Source: Gymnothorax reevesii
Taxonomy: Eukaryota > Chordata > Actinopteri > Anguilliformes > Muraenidae
Assembly (NCBI GenBank): GCA_029721435.1
Contig: CM056580.1
Location: 73,123,367 to 73,187,366, forward strand
Reading direction: 5' to 3'
Length of the DNA stretch: 64,000 bases
Shown: in pieces, positions 23,156 through 33,608 of the stretch
Numbering within the stretch: the first letter of the stretch is position 1
Layout: each line of letters opens with the position of its first letter
Notes under the pieces: generated by a model
What the model saw: only the letters and a program-made list of their open reading frames with translations
Told to the model about the DNA's origin: nothing
Databases searched by the model: none
Translations under genes and position numbers: made by a program

Positions 23156-23556
23156 ATGGCGACGTCGAGCCAAAGCCGAAAACCAAATTTCACAGATGTT
23201 GGTGTTGTATGGCAAGCGAGCACTGAAGGCTGATCCGAGGAATTAAGCTGCGAATCGTTCTGGATGTGGCGTCGGTGGGGAGATGTAAGCGCAGTATCCC
23301 CGATTTAAATCGTAAATGGAGAGATCTGCGGGGCGCTGTAAAAGCCAGGTTCTCTGCACACCGGAGAAGTGTACACGCAACAGGTGGTGGGCAACCATCA
23401 TCCCCTGTGCATTTCACTGCACAGGAGGAGGGGATGGAATCCACTCTTTCTGCAGTGGAAGTGCATGGAGAAGAACTTGAAGCGCCAACGAACTGCGTCA
23501 GACACCTTGACACAGACGCCTGTGATATGTGTATGACATCACCAGCCACTCTCTGA
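23156..23556 (+). pseudogene. Myb/SANT-like Harbinger accessory protein remnant
   Basis: The start MATSSQSRKPNFTDV at 23156 runs into a stop at about 23231. From 23266 a second frame has VGRCKRSIPDLNRKWRDLRG, then AVKARFSAHRRSVHATGGGQ and an acidic tail. This is the trihelix or Myb/SANT-like DNA-binding protein that PIF/Harbinger transposons encode beside their nuclease; it carries the transposase into the nucleus and binds the ends. The middle of the Myb domain is deleted between the two pieces. It lies on the plus strand in the right half of the element. Assignment rests on the KRKWRDLRGAVKAR-type signature. Confidence 0.72.
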
Positions 23557-24539
23557 AGCTACCCAGATGTGAGGAGCGACAGCGCAGTTCTGACTTTGAT
23601 GACCACGGGTATTTTTTGTGGATAATTGCTGCGGCTGGATAGCTGGTCATCCAGAAGTCGGCAAAGATTAATGATTGCTTTATGCACGGTCCAGATGAAA
23701 GCGCTGGATGCAATCGATGTTTGTTAGTCCCAGGATGTCCAAACGAAGCCGATATATGTGTGTTCGTCTTCGAGCTCGGATCGCTCTTTTACTCTTTCCC
23801 AATCACGCAAGAGTGCAAGCAAATGTAGGACTGGCATTTTATCTTTAGATTTTGAGGGCATGGTAGAATGATGGTCTTATGTTTACTCGAATTAATTAAT
23901 TGTTTTGCGTTTGTAATTTAACTGATTGGAGAAGAGGCTGATGCGTAATATCATGTGATGATTTCGTTTGATAAATTATCATGGCCTTGAGAAATGTAGT
24001 TTAGAAATAAGGAAGAACAATCGAATATTAAATGTCTCAACCTTTCCCATGTTAAATAAAATAAAAGTAATGTTAAAATTCGGCCTATAACCGACATCAA
24101 ACGCAATATTCAATTTCGCCTAATGTTGGCGCTTGACCTTAATACAGCCCTCAAAAGCGCTTAACAGAAAAAGCGCGTAAGCCAGGGGGAGAATACGCGT
24201 AAGTGTTATTTGCATGAGAAACGCCCGGAAACGCCCCGATTTTGGCCTTGCTCCGCCCCAAGCGCGTAAGTGCCTTCAAGGCCCGAAATGCACAGACTTA
24301 AGTCGAGGGGAGAATACGCGTAGGCTGAAAAGCGCGCAGCTACGCGCTTTTTTCGACTTAAGCGCATGGGAGAATAGACCCCTTAGTGTTTTCACCATAG
24401 TCACCACCTCTGTAACTCTGGTGTGCACTTCTCTCTCCCATCTTGGTTGCCCATTAGGAATGGGAACTGGTTTGGAGCTATCATGGGATTTACAGTGAGG
24501 TTACTGAAAGACTTTAATACCTCTGACGTGACAGCACTG

Positions 24540-24897
24540 AAAACTCCAGGTGCAAGACGTTAATTGGCCATCTGTACATCCATTCATTTTAAAACTATAT
24601 TTCCAGGCATGGTCAAGAGAAGGTCTGGAGCCCATCTCAGCATACAATGGGCAAGAGGAAGGAATACATTGTGGACAGGCTGCCAATCCAACTCGGGGAT
24701 CGCACACCATTCATTGATAACATAGGAAATCGAGAGTCTCCAATTATCTGAGCATGCATGTCTTTGGACTGTGGGATGAAACCAGAGTACCTTAAGGAAA
24801 TACTGGCAAACAGTGGGACAGTATGATAACTCCCCAGACCCAGTTCAGACTCACAAATTTCTTGCAACAATGCTACCAACTGTGCTACCACGCCACC
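24540..24897 (-). mobile_element. tRNA-headed SINE-like repeat, minus strand
   Basis: The minus strand starts CGGTGGCGTGGTAGCACAG (A-box-like), followed by a body with TCTGGTTTCATCCCACAGTC and CAAAGACATGCATGC, and ends near the GAATGGATGTACAGATGGCC region. The body is the widespread fish repeat in which a CCACAGTCCAAAGACATGCA block follows the tRNA-like head. A second, shorter copy is at 45225-45455. Both are diverged. Confidence 0.7.
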
Positions 24898-27310
24898 GAT
24901 CTCTATCTGTTTTTCTCAAATAAAAAATTTTAAGTTAAACTGAGGTAAAGCCATTTATATCTCTTAAAAACCAAAACAAACCAACCACAGTTATCCAAGT
25001 TTATTGTGTTTTTGGTCGCCGTATTCCTCTGCAATCACATATGGGACGGGAGGCTCATGCATTGTTATCATAAGAATAAAATCCAATTGTTTTGGGTTGT
25101 GGTTCATTTGGGCCTTGAGGATCTGGTGGGTTGATGTTGTTTTACCGCTCTGACTGGGCAGGCGGTGGGTTTTGGTGGTCAGGCTGCTGTTGATGGTTGT
25201 CATTGCTGTTGACAGTTGGCTTGCACGTTAATCCGCCTCCTAGCTAACATTATCGTTTAACATTCTTCATTGCATCATGATGCAGTGAAATGCACAGGAT
25301 GTAGTGGGAATTGTGTAACATTGACTGTCTTGCTATCATTTTGCCCGGCCTCGGAAATGTTTTGGTCAATATTAGGTCAGTAACTGGCTGGTTAGTATTG
25401 TGAGCTACATTTTGTCAGTAATGGTATAGCTAGGAAGCCGGTTGGCTAAATGAGCTGAGCTCACAGCTGGGAGTCATTGGTTAGCTAGCTAGCATATTAT
25501 GCATTAAATTGAATAGAGATCAGTGAATGGTGACTAATTAGCTAGCTAGCCAGGTAGCTTGTTAGCCGGCTAGATCATGACACTATTTTTTATTAATTGG
25601 CTGCAACTAATGCCTTATTTCTAGTTTAAAGGCTTGCCAACATTGGCCAACAATACTTGGTTATTAATAATGTCACAGACTTGGCAAGAGCACTTTTGAG
25701 GTGGGGTAGATTATGTATAGTCATTGATACCTCAATATTGGCTGGGGGGTGGTTGTACGCATGTGTTAGCTGTTGTCTGGCAGTGGGCGGTTGTTTGGCA
25801 GGGGCCATTATGCATTGGGATGTGGCCTAGTGCCTCCCAGGTTTTTCACTGTTGCACTGTTTCATGTTCTGGTCGGTTGCTGATTGATGGGGGGAGGTGG
25901 GATGACAGGGACATGTTGGATTCCCTGTGGTTTTGCGGATTGCAACCTGGAGCACAGTGGTACCTTTAGTGGCAAAGTTTGGGCTTCCCGCCTTGTGCCC
26001 GGCTTCAGACAGGGGTGGCTGCCGAGTGAATATTGTTATTTGCTCTTGTTGTTTTGTTGTTGCATTTCTTGTAATTGCTGTTGATGTTGGCGTTTTTGTT
26101 TTTGTCCATCAGAAATATTTTTATCAAGTGGACCTGTTCAAAATGTCCTTTTCCTTCTGTTGTCATTAGTATCACTATAATTGATTTTACTTTTTAATCT
26201 GTTGTCATTGCTGTTGTTGTTGATGTTTGTCTTTTTCTTTTTTCCTTTTCTTTTTCCATTTCTCATTTCTATGAATAAAAAGGTCATCGTCATGGTGGGA
26301 GGGAATTAAAAAAAAATGCTACCAAAGAACAAACACCAGGACATAAGGAAAGCAACATGTTGACATCACTCGAGAAACTCCTCAGGAGTTCCATTTGGCA
26401 TTATGTGTTCTCTACATTAGTCATAACTGGCTCATGAACTGCAAAAGCACCAGGAGCATCATGTAAACTGGGCCATGTGGGAGTCTGCTGGATTCACAGA
26501 GATCTGACGTGACTTGAAGCCCACATGAAAGATCTGTGTCATGGTCTGTAACAGGCTTTAACTTAGCAGTATGAGACTCCATGATTAATATTCTAAGGAC
26601 AGGCAAAGTGAGGAGTTCAAACATTCCAGTTCTCTTTCAACTTAAAAGGATGTAGAAGCATGCGCGTCTTTGCTGTTAATTTCCAGGTTGGTGTGACAGA
26701 TCACATTTCATTTGGACCACCAAACATGGAGCAGTCAATAAAAAAAAAATGCTTTTCAGCACAAGAATTAATGCAGACTAGCATGTGCATTCAATAGATA
26801 AGGACGTTATCCTTAATACTGATTTTTATATTATCAAAAGAACTTTCATTTAACTGTTTTAGATGAGAAAAGTGTTTTCATACTGCATGCAATTTTTCCC
26901 CCCCAGATTTTTACCTTTGTACATTGGTTTCAAATTATCATAAAAAAAACTCCTTACCATGCTATTTCTCTTGAACATAGTGTAAGAACTTTAAATTCTA
27001 ATATTTTTTTGAATGCATAAAGGTTCGGTCTTGAATTTCATGAATTCTGTCTGTATTATTACTGCACTAACTCCGTGAAACCCACAGACCCACACATGGG
27101 TCCGTGAAATGCAGCTGTTGTATTCAAACTTTAAGGCCTATTTTAAATTCTAGTGGAGATCCCAACCTTTCAAATGATCTTGAATATGTCCAGCTGAATT
27201 ATAGGGAAATGTATTCATATTACATGATGTACAAGATTGTGATGTTTTCCATTTTATGTAATGTTATGGCCATAAAAACATGATATCCCAGGTTTGGATA
27301 TTTCTCTCAA
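24898..27310. other. No recognised gene; low-complexity TTG/GTT-rich parts
   Basis: The region has clusters of TAGCTAGCTAGC (25480-25560) and GTTGTTGTT-rich runs (26040-26250), otherwise unassigned sequence. Open frames such as 25724-25969 (+) follow the skewed composition and show no domain. Confidence 0.4.
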
Positions 27311-27582
27311 TGGCCCTCATTTATCAAACTTGCGTAGGATCCGGTGTAGATTCTGGTGTAAATATCAGCGTTCGCCAGGTGTCACGTCTGATTTACTAAA
27401 AGTGTGTACGTCGCTGATTTCGGTGTAGAACTGGCGTGGCATTGATAAATCTGGTGGCAGAAACCATCGCAATTTACATGACTCGCCCCTATAAAATCAC
27501 GTTCCAGGAGGCGTAGTCCTGCCCACTTTACAATATGAACTCACGAAAGATGGCCAAGAAGAAAGAACTTCACTGAGGAGGA

Positions 27583-27846
27583 AATATCGTTGGCTTGCTG
27601 ATAAAACCTTGTATCTACAATTTGATAAGAAACAAAAACTCCTATGTCCATGACAATAACATAAATATTGCAAAATACAAAATTTCATTGATTGGATACA
27701 TTCTTGGAGTAAAAATAGTCACCTACCCAAACACAGCTCAACTTCTTGCATGGAAAATTAAACTTTTCTTTTTTTTTTTTTTTGCTCTCCTGTGAAGTTT
27801 ATCTTTTTGTAGATACAAGGTTTTATCAGCAGGCCAACGATAGATG
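27583..27846. repeat. Foldback module, second copy
   Basis: The left arm TATCGTTGGCTTGCTGATAA plus AACCTTGTATCTACAA (27586 onward) is the complement, with one difference, of the right arm ending AGGCCAACGATA (27846). Between the arms lies GCATGGAAAATTAAAC and a T-run, in the same order as at 21460-21690. Arms here are better preserved (about 36 bp). Confidence 0.8.
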
Positions 27847-27859
27847 GAGAAAAACAAAT

Positions 27860-27958
27860 AATTTTATTTAGAAGCTTTAAGAGTTGTATAAAGGGAGCCC
27901 AGAAGGCTGCAGTTTGGAAAACTATTGGTGCTGCGGTAAACACCGTTGCAGAGGTTTG
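27860..27958 (+). pseudogene. Myb/SANT-like fragment of a Harbinger accessory gene
   Basis: The plus-strand translation gives LFRSFKSCIKGAQKAAVWKT followed by IGAAVNTVAEV and a stop. The LF..F...KGA.K...W..I..AVN.VA pattern is that of the second and third helices of the Myb/SANT-like domain encoded by PIF/Harbinger elements. Only about 33 codons remain, without a start codon; the TTAATTAATTAATTAA tract follows directly. It sits just after the foldback module, so the two may have been neighbouring parts (intron and exon) of the original gene. Short match, hence moderate confidence. Confidence 0.55.
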
Positions 27959-29409
27959 ATTTAATTAATTAATTAATCAAAATGACTATTTGCACTTATA
28001 TAAGTGCGCCCAAGCACAAAAATTGACCAAAATCCTTGTTAGACGCACTTATTATTGTGGCCAAGATGCACATTCCTCCACTTATTTTAAGTGTGTCCAA
28101 AGCTAAAATTTTTTTCTTGGCAAAACTTATTTTAATCGGTACTTTGTAAGCGGCACTGCAATGGTCATCAATTGGCGCACTTGTACGTGTGATCAAGAAA
28201 AAAATTCAGCATTGTCCACACCTATAAGTGCAAATAACATCGGCCTTAATAAATTCAATTTATAGATCCATGATATTTCTTGTTATATTGCCTACATAAT
28301 TGACAATCCAAATGCTTTTCATGTAGGTTTAGAAAGTGGTCCGATTTTAAGATCGCCTCCAAAGCAGCAGCTCACAGACCGGTGGAGGCCAACCACACAG
28401 CTGTCCGTTCCAGGAGCGCATGGCAGCACTGATAGGCTCCCCCTCCATCGTGGGAACTTGAAGCGGTGGGGACATGGATGAGTCACCACCACCTCGATCG
28501 GAGCTGCATGAGGGTAATAGTTAAAATACAGTCCACAGAGATCACTCTTCATTGTATTTTTATCAGTGTTACTGCATGACATTTTATTGGGTGCTACACA
28601 AAACGACCACCCACTCGTCACTTTCTCTGTGCCGAAGGTTCCTCTCACTTCAGCTTATTCCCCTAACAATAGAAGATCTTCCATTGTCAAAATGTGATCA
28701 CGGTCGAAGTGTCCATAGGCATCTATATACTGAGCAAGAAAAGAAATGCAAGTTAGCTAGTTAGTTAATGTACTCTTATGTTACTCAGTCGAAGTGACCG
28801 CAAAATCAAGAAAAGTTTGATGAAACGAGTGTAAATGTGCACGTGCTAGTAATAAATTTGATTTTCTAAAATAATTATGCGCAAACTTATTTTCCAGTCT
28901 GCCTTTACTTAGGCTAACTTGTGTTTCTTTTGTTGTTCAGTATATATCTGACTGGATGAGCATCTGACATACACTGCATATCTGCCAAGCTGCGCATTGC
29001 GCTTAATCAAATTGATTGTAATTGTCAGCTGTCTTGCATGACAAGCAGGTTGTCTCAAAATATAAATGTAATTAATTTCTCAACACAGGTGTCTTATTTA
29101 TTTATTCATTCATTTATTTATTTATTAATTTAGGCAACTTATCTATTTAGACCATTTATTCATTTTACTTATAAGAGCAACAACAGCATGACGTCCCGAT
29201 CATTGCGTATGGTTTAGTACTCATTTTGATAGCTGCACTCGTTCTTGCATGTTGTGCACTGGTCTCAAATTTGTGTACACCTGGTCAGACCTGGCATGAG
29301 ATTTTTGCGGACCCTTTGCTCACATTCAGATTGATAAATGCCGAACCTTGCAGCAGTATTGGCGTACACCCATTTTTTTGGTGTACGCACATTTGATAAA
29401 TGAGGGCCA

Positions 29410-31041
29410 CTATAACTGTGATGCAGGTTCAGGAAAGTGCTTCAACCAGCAGATAAAGAATATGAAAGTGGCATTGTCCTACAACATGAAAAAAAAGATT
29501 AGATAGATTAGAGTGTAAGGGGTTATACATAAGATGCTGTATAAATATGTATATTAAAGATATTGAAGATAAAACGGAATTTTTTTTTTTTACAAATTTT
29601 AAGGAGCTTTAAATGATTTCTTTCTGTAACTCAATGATGTACAGTGATGACCAACAGTTCTAGGCTTGAGCAGAAATATAATTTCATTTTCTTTTACAAC
29701 ACCAGTAACATGTAGATGGTTTTTGAAGTCATCTGACCCAAGGCACTTGTGCACCCAATGCCACTGGCAAGGCAGCTTTCAAACCCTCCAGAGTCGGTGG
29801 ACTACAGGGGCACATCATACTCCATGTTTTGATTTATATCATTGTGACAATACAGCTGAGAAATATGGTATAAATAAAATTCTTTGAAAGAGAATGTCAT
29901 CTGCACTGATCAGAATGATAAAATAATCAGTGACCAAATGGAAAGCAATTTATTCAGCTGTGCTGTTTGAAAGTGAAGCTCTCTATTACCCAAGGATATA
30001 ACTTCTGCGCAGAGTAAACTTTTATTAATGGCTTGTCAGTTTTATCTGATAAAGTTCATGACTGTTGATACAAAAAGTCCATTTCTGGTGCAGAAGCAGA
30101 ATTTAGTCATGATGGCCACATTTATGCAAAAAGGATTTCTTATTTTGTATTCATTTTCGTTTCACAAATCAAACCTCTCAGGCTGTGAAGCTCAGTCATC
30201 CTTTTCTCTACTTTTCCAAACAGCTACAAAAATGTCCGGTGCTGTAAACTTCTTGGCCATATCTCACAAGCATCTTTGATTACAGAACTGCTTCTGCCCC
30301 GAGCCTCAGGTTCAAAAATGGCATGCCCAAAATGAACTCCTGCAACTGGTCCATTTGAATAATCTTGGTAAAATCATAAAGGTAAGACCATTTAGGATTT
30401 CTGTCGTGGAGTTAAAAATCAGTGTATATGTCACTGAGTCAGAGAAAATGAAAATGGGACATAGCATAAATGAAAGATAAAATTGTAGAAATGAGCTTTT
30501 TGCCGAGTTTCTTCTCATTAAGTGGATATTCCACTTGACGATGTTGCCATGATGTGCACCCAGTGCCAGGGGCGTTCGGGTTTAAGAGGTTAAGTGACAG
30601 GTAAGTGCTTAATGATTTTATTTTCAGTGTCAGTTTTCATATAGTTTCAAAAGATGGACATACCATTCCATTCCATGCATAGTGAGAGTGTGTCAAGCTC
30701 GTCTCAGCCTCCTGTGGGTTATGGATGATCTCTTGAGATGAAGGAATCAAAAGAGAAGAGTCCATTGATTGCAGAAACATTCAAGCCAGATTTCTTAGCT
30801 TTATTATTGTAAGCATATAAATTGAAAGTTTGAAAATGCGTCACTGCGTCTGAAAACTCTAAAGCGTCAAGGAGAGGTGGGGGTTTGCTTTTCTCTCGAA
30901 TTAGCTGTTGAGCTCACAATCTGGTAAGGCTTTGGGTCAGGATGCAGATAGCATGGTGGTCCACAATCTGAAATTCAAATGTGTAAAACTGGAATCTGGA
31001 AAGCATGTAATGACCCCTTGTGGCTGAAGTCCAGGGCCTTC
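29410..31041. other. No recognised gene
   Basis: AT-rich sequence with T-runs. Open frames at 29666-29887 (+), 30028-30279 (+) and 30312-30518 (-) carry no motif I recognise. Nothing further seen. Confidence 0.4.
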
Positions 31042-31045
31042 TTAA

Positions 31046-31866
31046 AGTGCCAGTAAATACCTTGCATGTCTTCAATGATATCGCAATTGTGACAACATAT
31101 AAAAATGGTATCAGTAGGTAGGGAAATCATTCATCTTCACATCGATATGTTATACAAATTTTTACGACATCAAAAAATATGGATTTTGATGTTAAAAACT
31201 CACTCAACCCTCAAAGTGTCGCGCGAGCGAAAATGTGATGTCATTAGAGTAAGTTCCCTTTCTTGTGTACCAAGTGACGTGTGACGTAGCACACACAACA
31301 GCAATGGCGGAAAGAATTAAGTTGACAGCCTCGGAGAGAAAACGCCGGAAAATTACCCTTGATGCCAAAAGAAGACGATCCCTAGTATATATTGGGAGTG
31401 CTATTGATCGGTGGAAGAGTCTGAGAGAGCGACTGGGCATTGACAATGATGAGTTGGCCCTAACTTTGATGGATTAGTAAGTTGAAATACCGTGTTGGTT
31501 TTTCTTAACAACATTTTTCGCGCTACTCAAGTTCATAAAAGTATACAACGTAAATGGTAGTGTGCCTCGAAAGGGGGAATTATGTTTTGCTTATCGTGTT
31601 TGCCTCCACATTCTCCAAAAACGTTCCTGTCTGTCTTCTTTTTCGGCCGCGTGACGCCATCTTTGTTTACAGTGCGCGGTTTCGACCCACAATGCTTTGC
31701 GCGGTAAATAATCTAGCCGATCTATTTTTAGACCAGGAAACCCTTTTTTGAAAAATTGCATTTCCTAAGGTTATTTTTGGTCAAATATTTTTTTGGGGCC
31801 ATATTACAGATAGCTTGACTTTTGGAATTTTTTTTAAAAAACACATGCAAGGTATTTACTGGCACT
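31046..31866 (+). mobile_element. DNA transposon with TTAA target duplication
   Basis: TTAA (31042-31045) precedes AGTGCCAGTAAATACC, and the exact complement followed by TTAA (31867-31870) closes the element. The inverted repeats match perfectly over 24 bp. TTAA duplications are known for piggyBac and Kolobok elements. The 821-bp interior holds one exon-like coding segment (31304-31476) and CG-containing subterminal sequence. Perfect ends suggest a comparatively young insertion. Confidence 0.88.
31304..31476 (+). CDS. First exon of a transposon-encoded protein (partial)
   Basis: An ATG in GCAATGGCG context opens a 57-codon frame beginning MAERIKLTASERKRRKITL, continuing with YIGSAIDRWKSLRERLG and ending in DELALTLMD plus two bases of a further codon at a GTAAGT splice donor (31477). 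The first half is strongly basic, and the second resembles the (V)IG.A..RW..L...........LL(D)Y segment seen at the start of several fish transposon proteins. No later exon survives inside the 821-bp element, so this is an isolated first exon of a non-autonomous derivative. Uninterrupted reading and the preserved donor are unusual in this window. Function of the segment is not known to me; DNA binding is a guess from its charge. Confidence 0.6.
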
Positions 31867-31870
31867 TTAA

Positions 31871-32288
31871 AGGCTCTAGAAGCACTGGGGGTTTATATGC
31901 TCTCTGGGGCAATCTGAGCCTTATTTTAGAGCATTTTGAAACACATTTTATTAACAATTCAGAAATAATTTTGGAATTGGTTGATTAAAGACTCTTCAGA
32001 GAGTCATAGGCAAAGTGTATTTTCACTCATGAATCTTGATTCAACGACAAGATTGCTCAAAATGACAGCAGTCATTAAAACCTACTGTTGTAGAGAGGCT
32101 ATACATTTTTTCAAGAATTCAAGTCGTCAATGTTTTAATACATTTCAAATTTGGATATTGAAAGTTCATTTAAGGCTATGAATGGGGATTGACTGTGACA
32201 CGACAAAATTAAAAGGTAATCTCAGTGGTTCTTGAGAGTTTTTCCTAAGCATAATGCAAATTACAGTGCCTAGGCCTCAAGACTAATG
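31871..32288. other. No recognised feature
   Basis: AT-rich sequence between the TTAA element and the next MITE. Nothing recognised. Confidence 0.4.
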
Positions 32289-32758
32289 CTGGATTCAATT
32301 TGGCTTGGAAGTTGGAGCGAGGAATGATGTCATACCCGAGCTGACAGCTTTCTATTGAGTTAGTCAGAAAACTGAATAGGGACCAGTTGGGTTTCCTCTG
32401 GCCAGAATTTTGCCATCTTTAGCTATTGTTAGCAATTAGTTGATAACAACTCATTATGCAGTATTTTGCATGGACAAACATCATAACAACAAGACAACCA
32501 ATAACAATTGTACAGGGTGTATGACTGGGTGTATGACTGATTTTATGAGACACAAACAAGACAGAAGGGTTAATAAACAGTATATTACTGCATGTTTGAT
32601 TTTGTTGAGACGGGGAACAGTCATCTTAAACTCAGAACTCGGGGTAGGTTAAGTTACTCCGACTTTCCGCGTTGGAAATCCGACTTCAGGGATGTTCCAA
32701 TTGAAATTTTCAACTGGGAGCTCAGAATTCCCGACTTCCCGGTACAAATAGAACGCAG
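32289..32758. mobile_element. Degenerate MITE-like element
   Basis: CTGGATTCAATTTGGCTTGG with AAGTTGGA at 32289 onward and the complement of the right end (CTGCGTTCTATTTGTACCGG with GAAGTCGGGA) align over about 28 bp at roughly three quarters identity. The right third has repeated CCGACTT and GGGAGCTC-type motifs. No coding. Decayed element. Confidence 0.45.
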
Positions 32759-32765
32759 AATAATT

Positions 32766-33150
32766 GCCTGTGTTTGGGAGTGGCTGATTGGAGAGTGATG
32801 GCTGACACCTAGGCTGCAGGGATTGTTAGGGCCCCGAGACCCTACGACCAATGGCCTGTGTTTGGGAGAGGCTGTTTGGAGAGTGATTGCTGACACCTGG
32901 GCTGTGGTGATTACTAACCTATATATATTGGTGCCTGGGTAGTCAGTCTCACTCTCCCTCTCCTCTGGGTCAATTGGTTTGTTTGACATTAGTTGGTTTG
33001 ATTTCGGTTTCTTACATCTTTACAGGTCCACACACTACACACATTACTGATAAACTGATTGCATACTTAATTCACTTCTGTTCTCTCTGATGTTCTCTCT
33101 GTTTTTTCATGTGTTTTCTCAGGTAGTAGTCCCAAGAAAGTTTTGAAAAG
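32766..33150 (+). repeat. 88-bp tandem duplication with promoter-like block, possible LTR remnant
   Basis: GCCTGTGTTTGGGAG starts at 32766 and again at 32854; the following 50-60 bases (GGAGAGTGAT, GCTGACACCT) match closely, giving an 88-bp period. A TATATATATTGG box and a pyrimidine-rich segment follow at about 32921-32970. As it ends just before the gmr1-like integrase (33155), it may be a piece of that element's LTR, but no matching copy exists at the 3' side. Inference only. Confidence 0.4.
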
Positions 33151-33154
33151 CCGT

Positions 33155-33608
33155 GTTGGCGCTTTCACACGATGGAATAGCTGGGAAAACATATGATCGT
33201 CTGACACATAGGTTCTTCTGGCCTGGGTTGTAACAAGACATCTCTAATTATATTAAATAGTGCCATACTTGTGAAATGACTGGTAAACCCAACCAGAAGG
33301 TACCAGTGGCCCCTCTACAGCCTATTCCTGCTGAATCCATGCCATTTTAACATCTAATTGTGGATTGCGTGGGCCCATTGCCCTGTTCGCGAGCTGGGCA
33401 TTGCTACCTTTTGACCATTATGTGTCAGTCCACACAGTATCTTTTGGCTTATCCCCTCAGGACTATCACATCATGTTCTGTGCTCAAGGCTCTCACCAAC
33501 TTTATGTCTATCTTTGGTATCCCATGATTCAAACAGTCAGACCAAGGGACAAATTTCATGTCCAGACAGTTTGCTCAGGCATTGAAACAGCTGAGAGCGA
33601 GACATAAT
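33155..33608 (+). pseudogene. gmr1-like Ty3/gypsy integrase, N-terminal part
   Basis: The plus-strand translation shows LSHDGIAGKTYDRLTHRFFW, a zinc-binding region with CHTCEMTGKPNQ, then the catalytic core with Asp in HLIVDCVGPLP and Asp in QSDQGTNFMS. Stops occur after FFWPGL, before CHTC and near IFGIP, so the copy is dead. The core ends at about 33600 (QALKQLRARHN), where a DNA transposon has inserted; the C-terminal part resumes at about 35480. Integrase joins retrotransposon cDNA to host DNA. It lies upstream of reverse transcriptase (36265), the reverse of the usual Ty3/gypsy order. Confidence 0.85.

Larger units (their letters stand above)
21174..24382 (+). mobile_element. PIF/Harbinger-like element with TTA target duplication
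   Basis: GGGGTCTATTCTCCCAT (21174-21190) is repeated exactly in inverted orientation at 24366-24382, and TTA directly flanks both ends (21171-21173, 24383-24385). The 17-bp ends with a 3-bp TTA duplication and an internal Myb/SANT-like gene remnant (23156-23556) fit PIF/Harbinger. Many short GCGCGTAAG, ACGCGTA and GCGCTTAA motifs cluster near both ends. A Tc1-type element (21773-22322) is nested inside. No catalytic transposase domain is recognisable, so it is non-autonomous or decayed. Confidence 0.85.
27311..29409 (+). mobile_element. Harbinger-like element with TGGCCCTCATTTATCAAA ends
   Basis: TGGCCCTCATTTATCAAA (27311-27328) is repeated exactly, inverted, at 29392-29409. Inside, a short Myb/SANT fragment (27860-27958, +) and the foldback module shared with the 21.2-24.4 kb element suggest PIF/Harbinger. 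No matching target duplication is obvious. Near both ends short GTGTA and GCGTAC motifs recur (CCGGTGTAGATTCTGG, GGTGTACGCAC). About 2.1 kb, non-autonomous. Confidence 0.75.
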
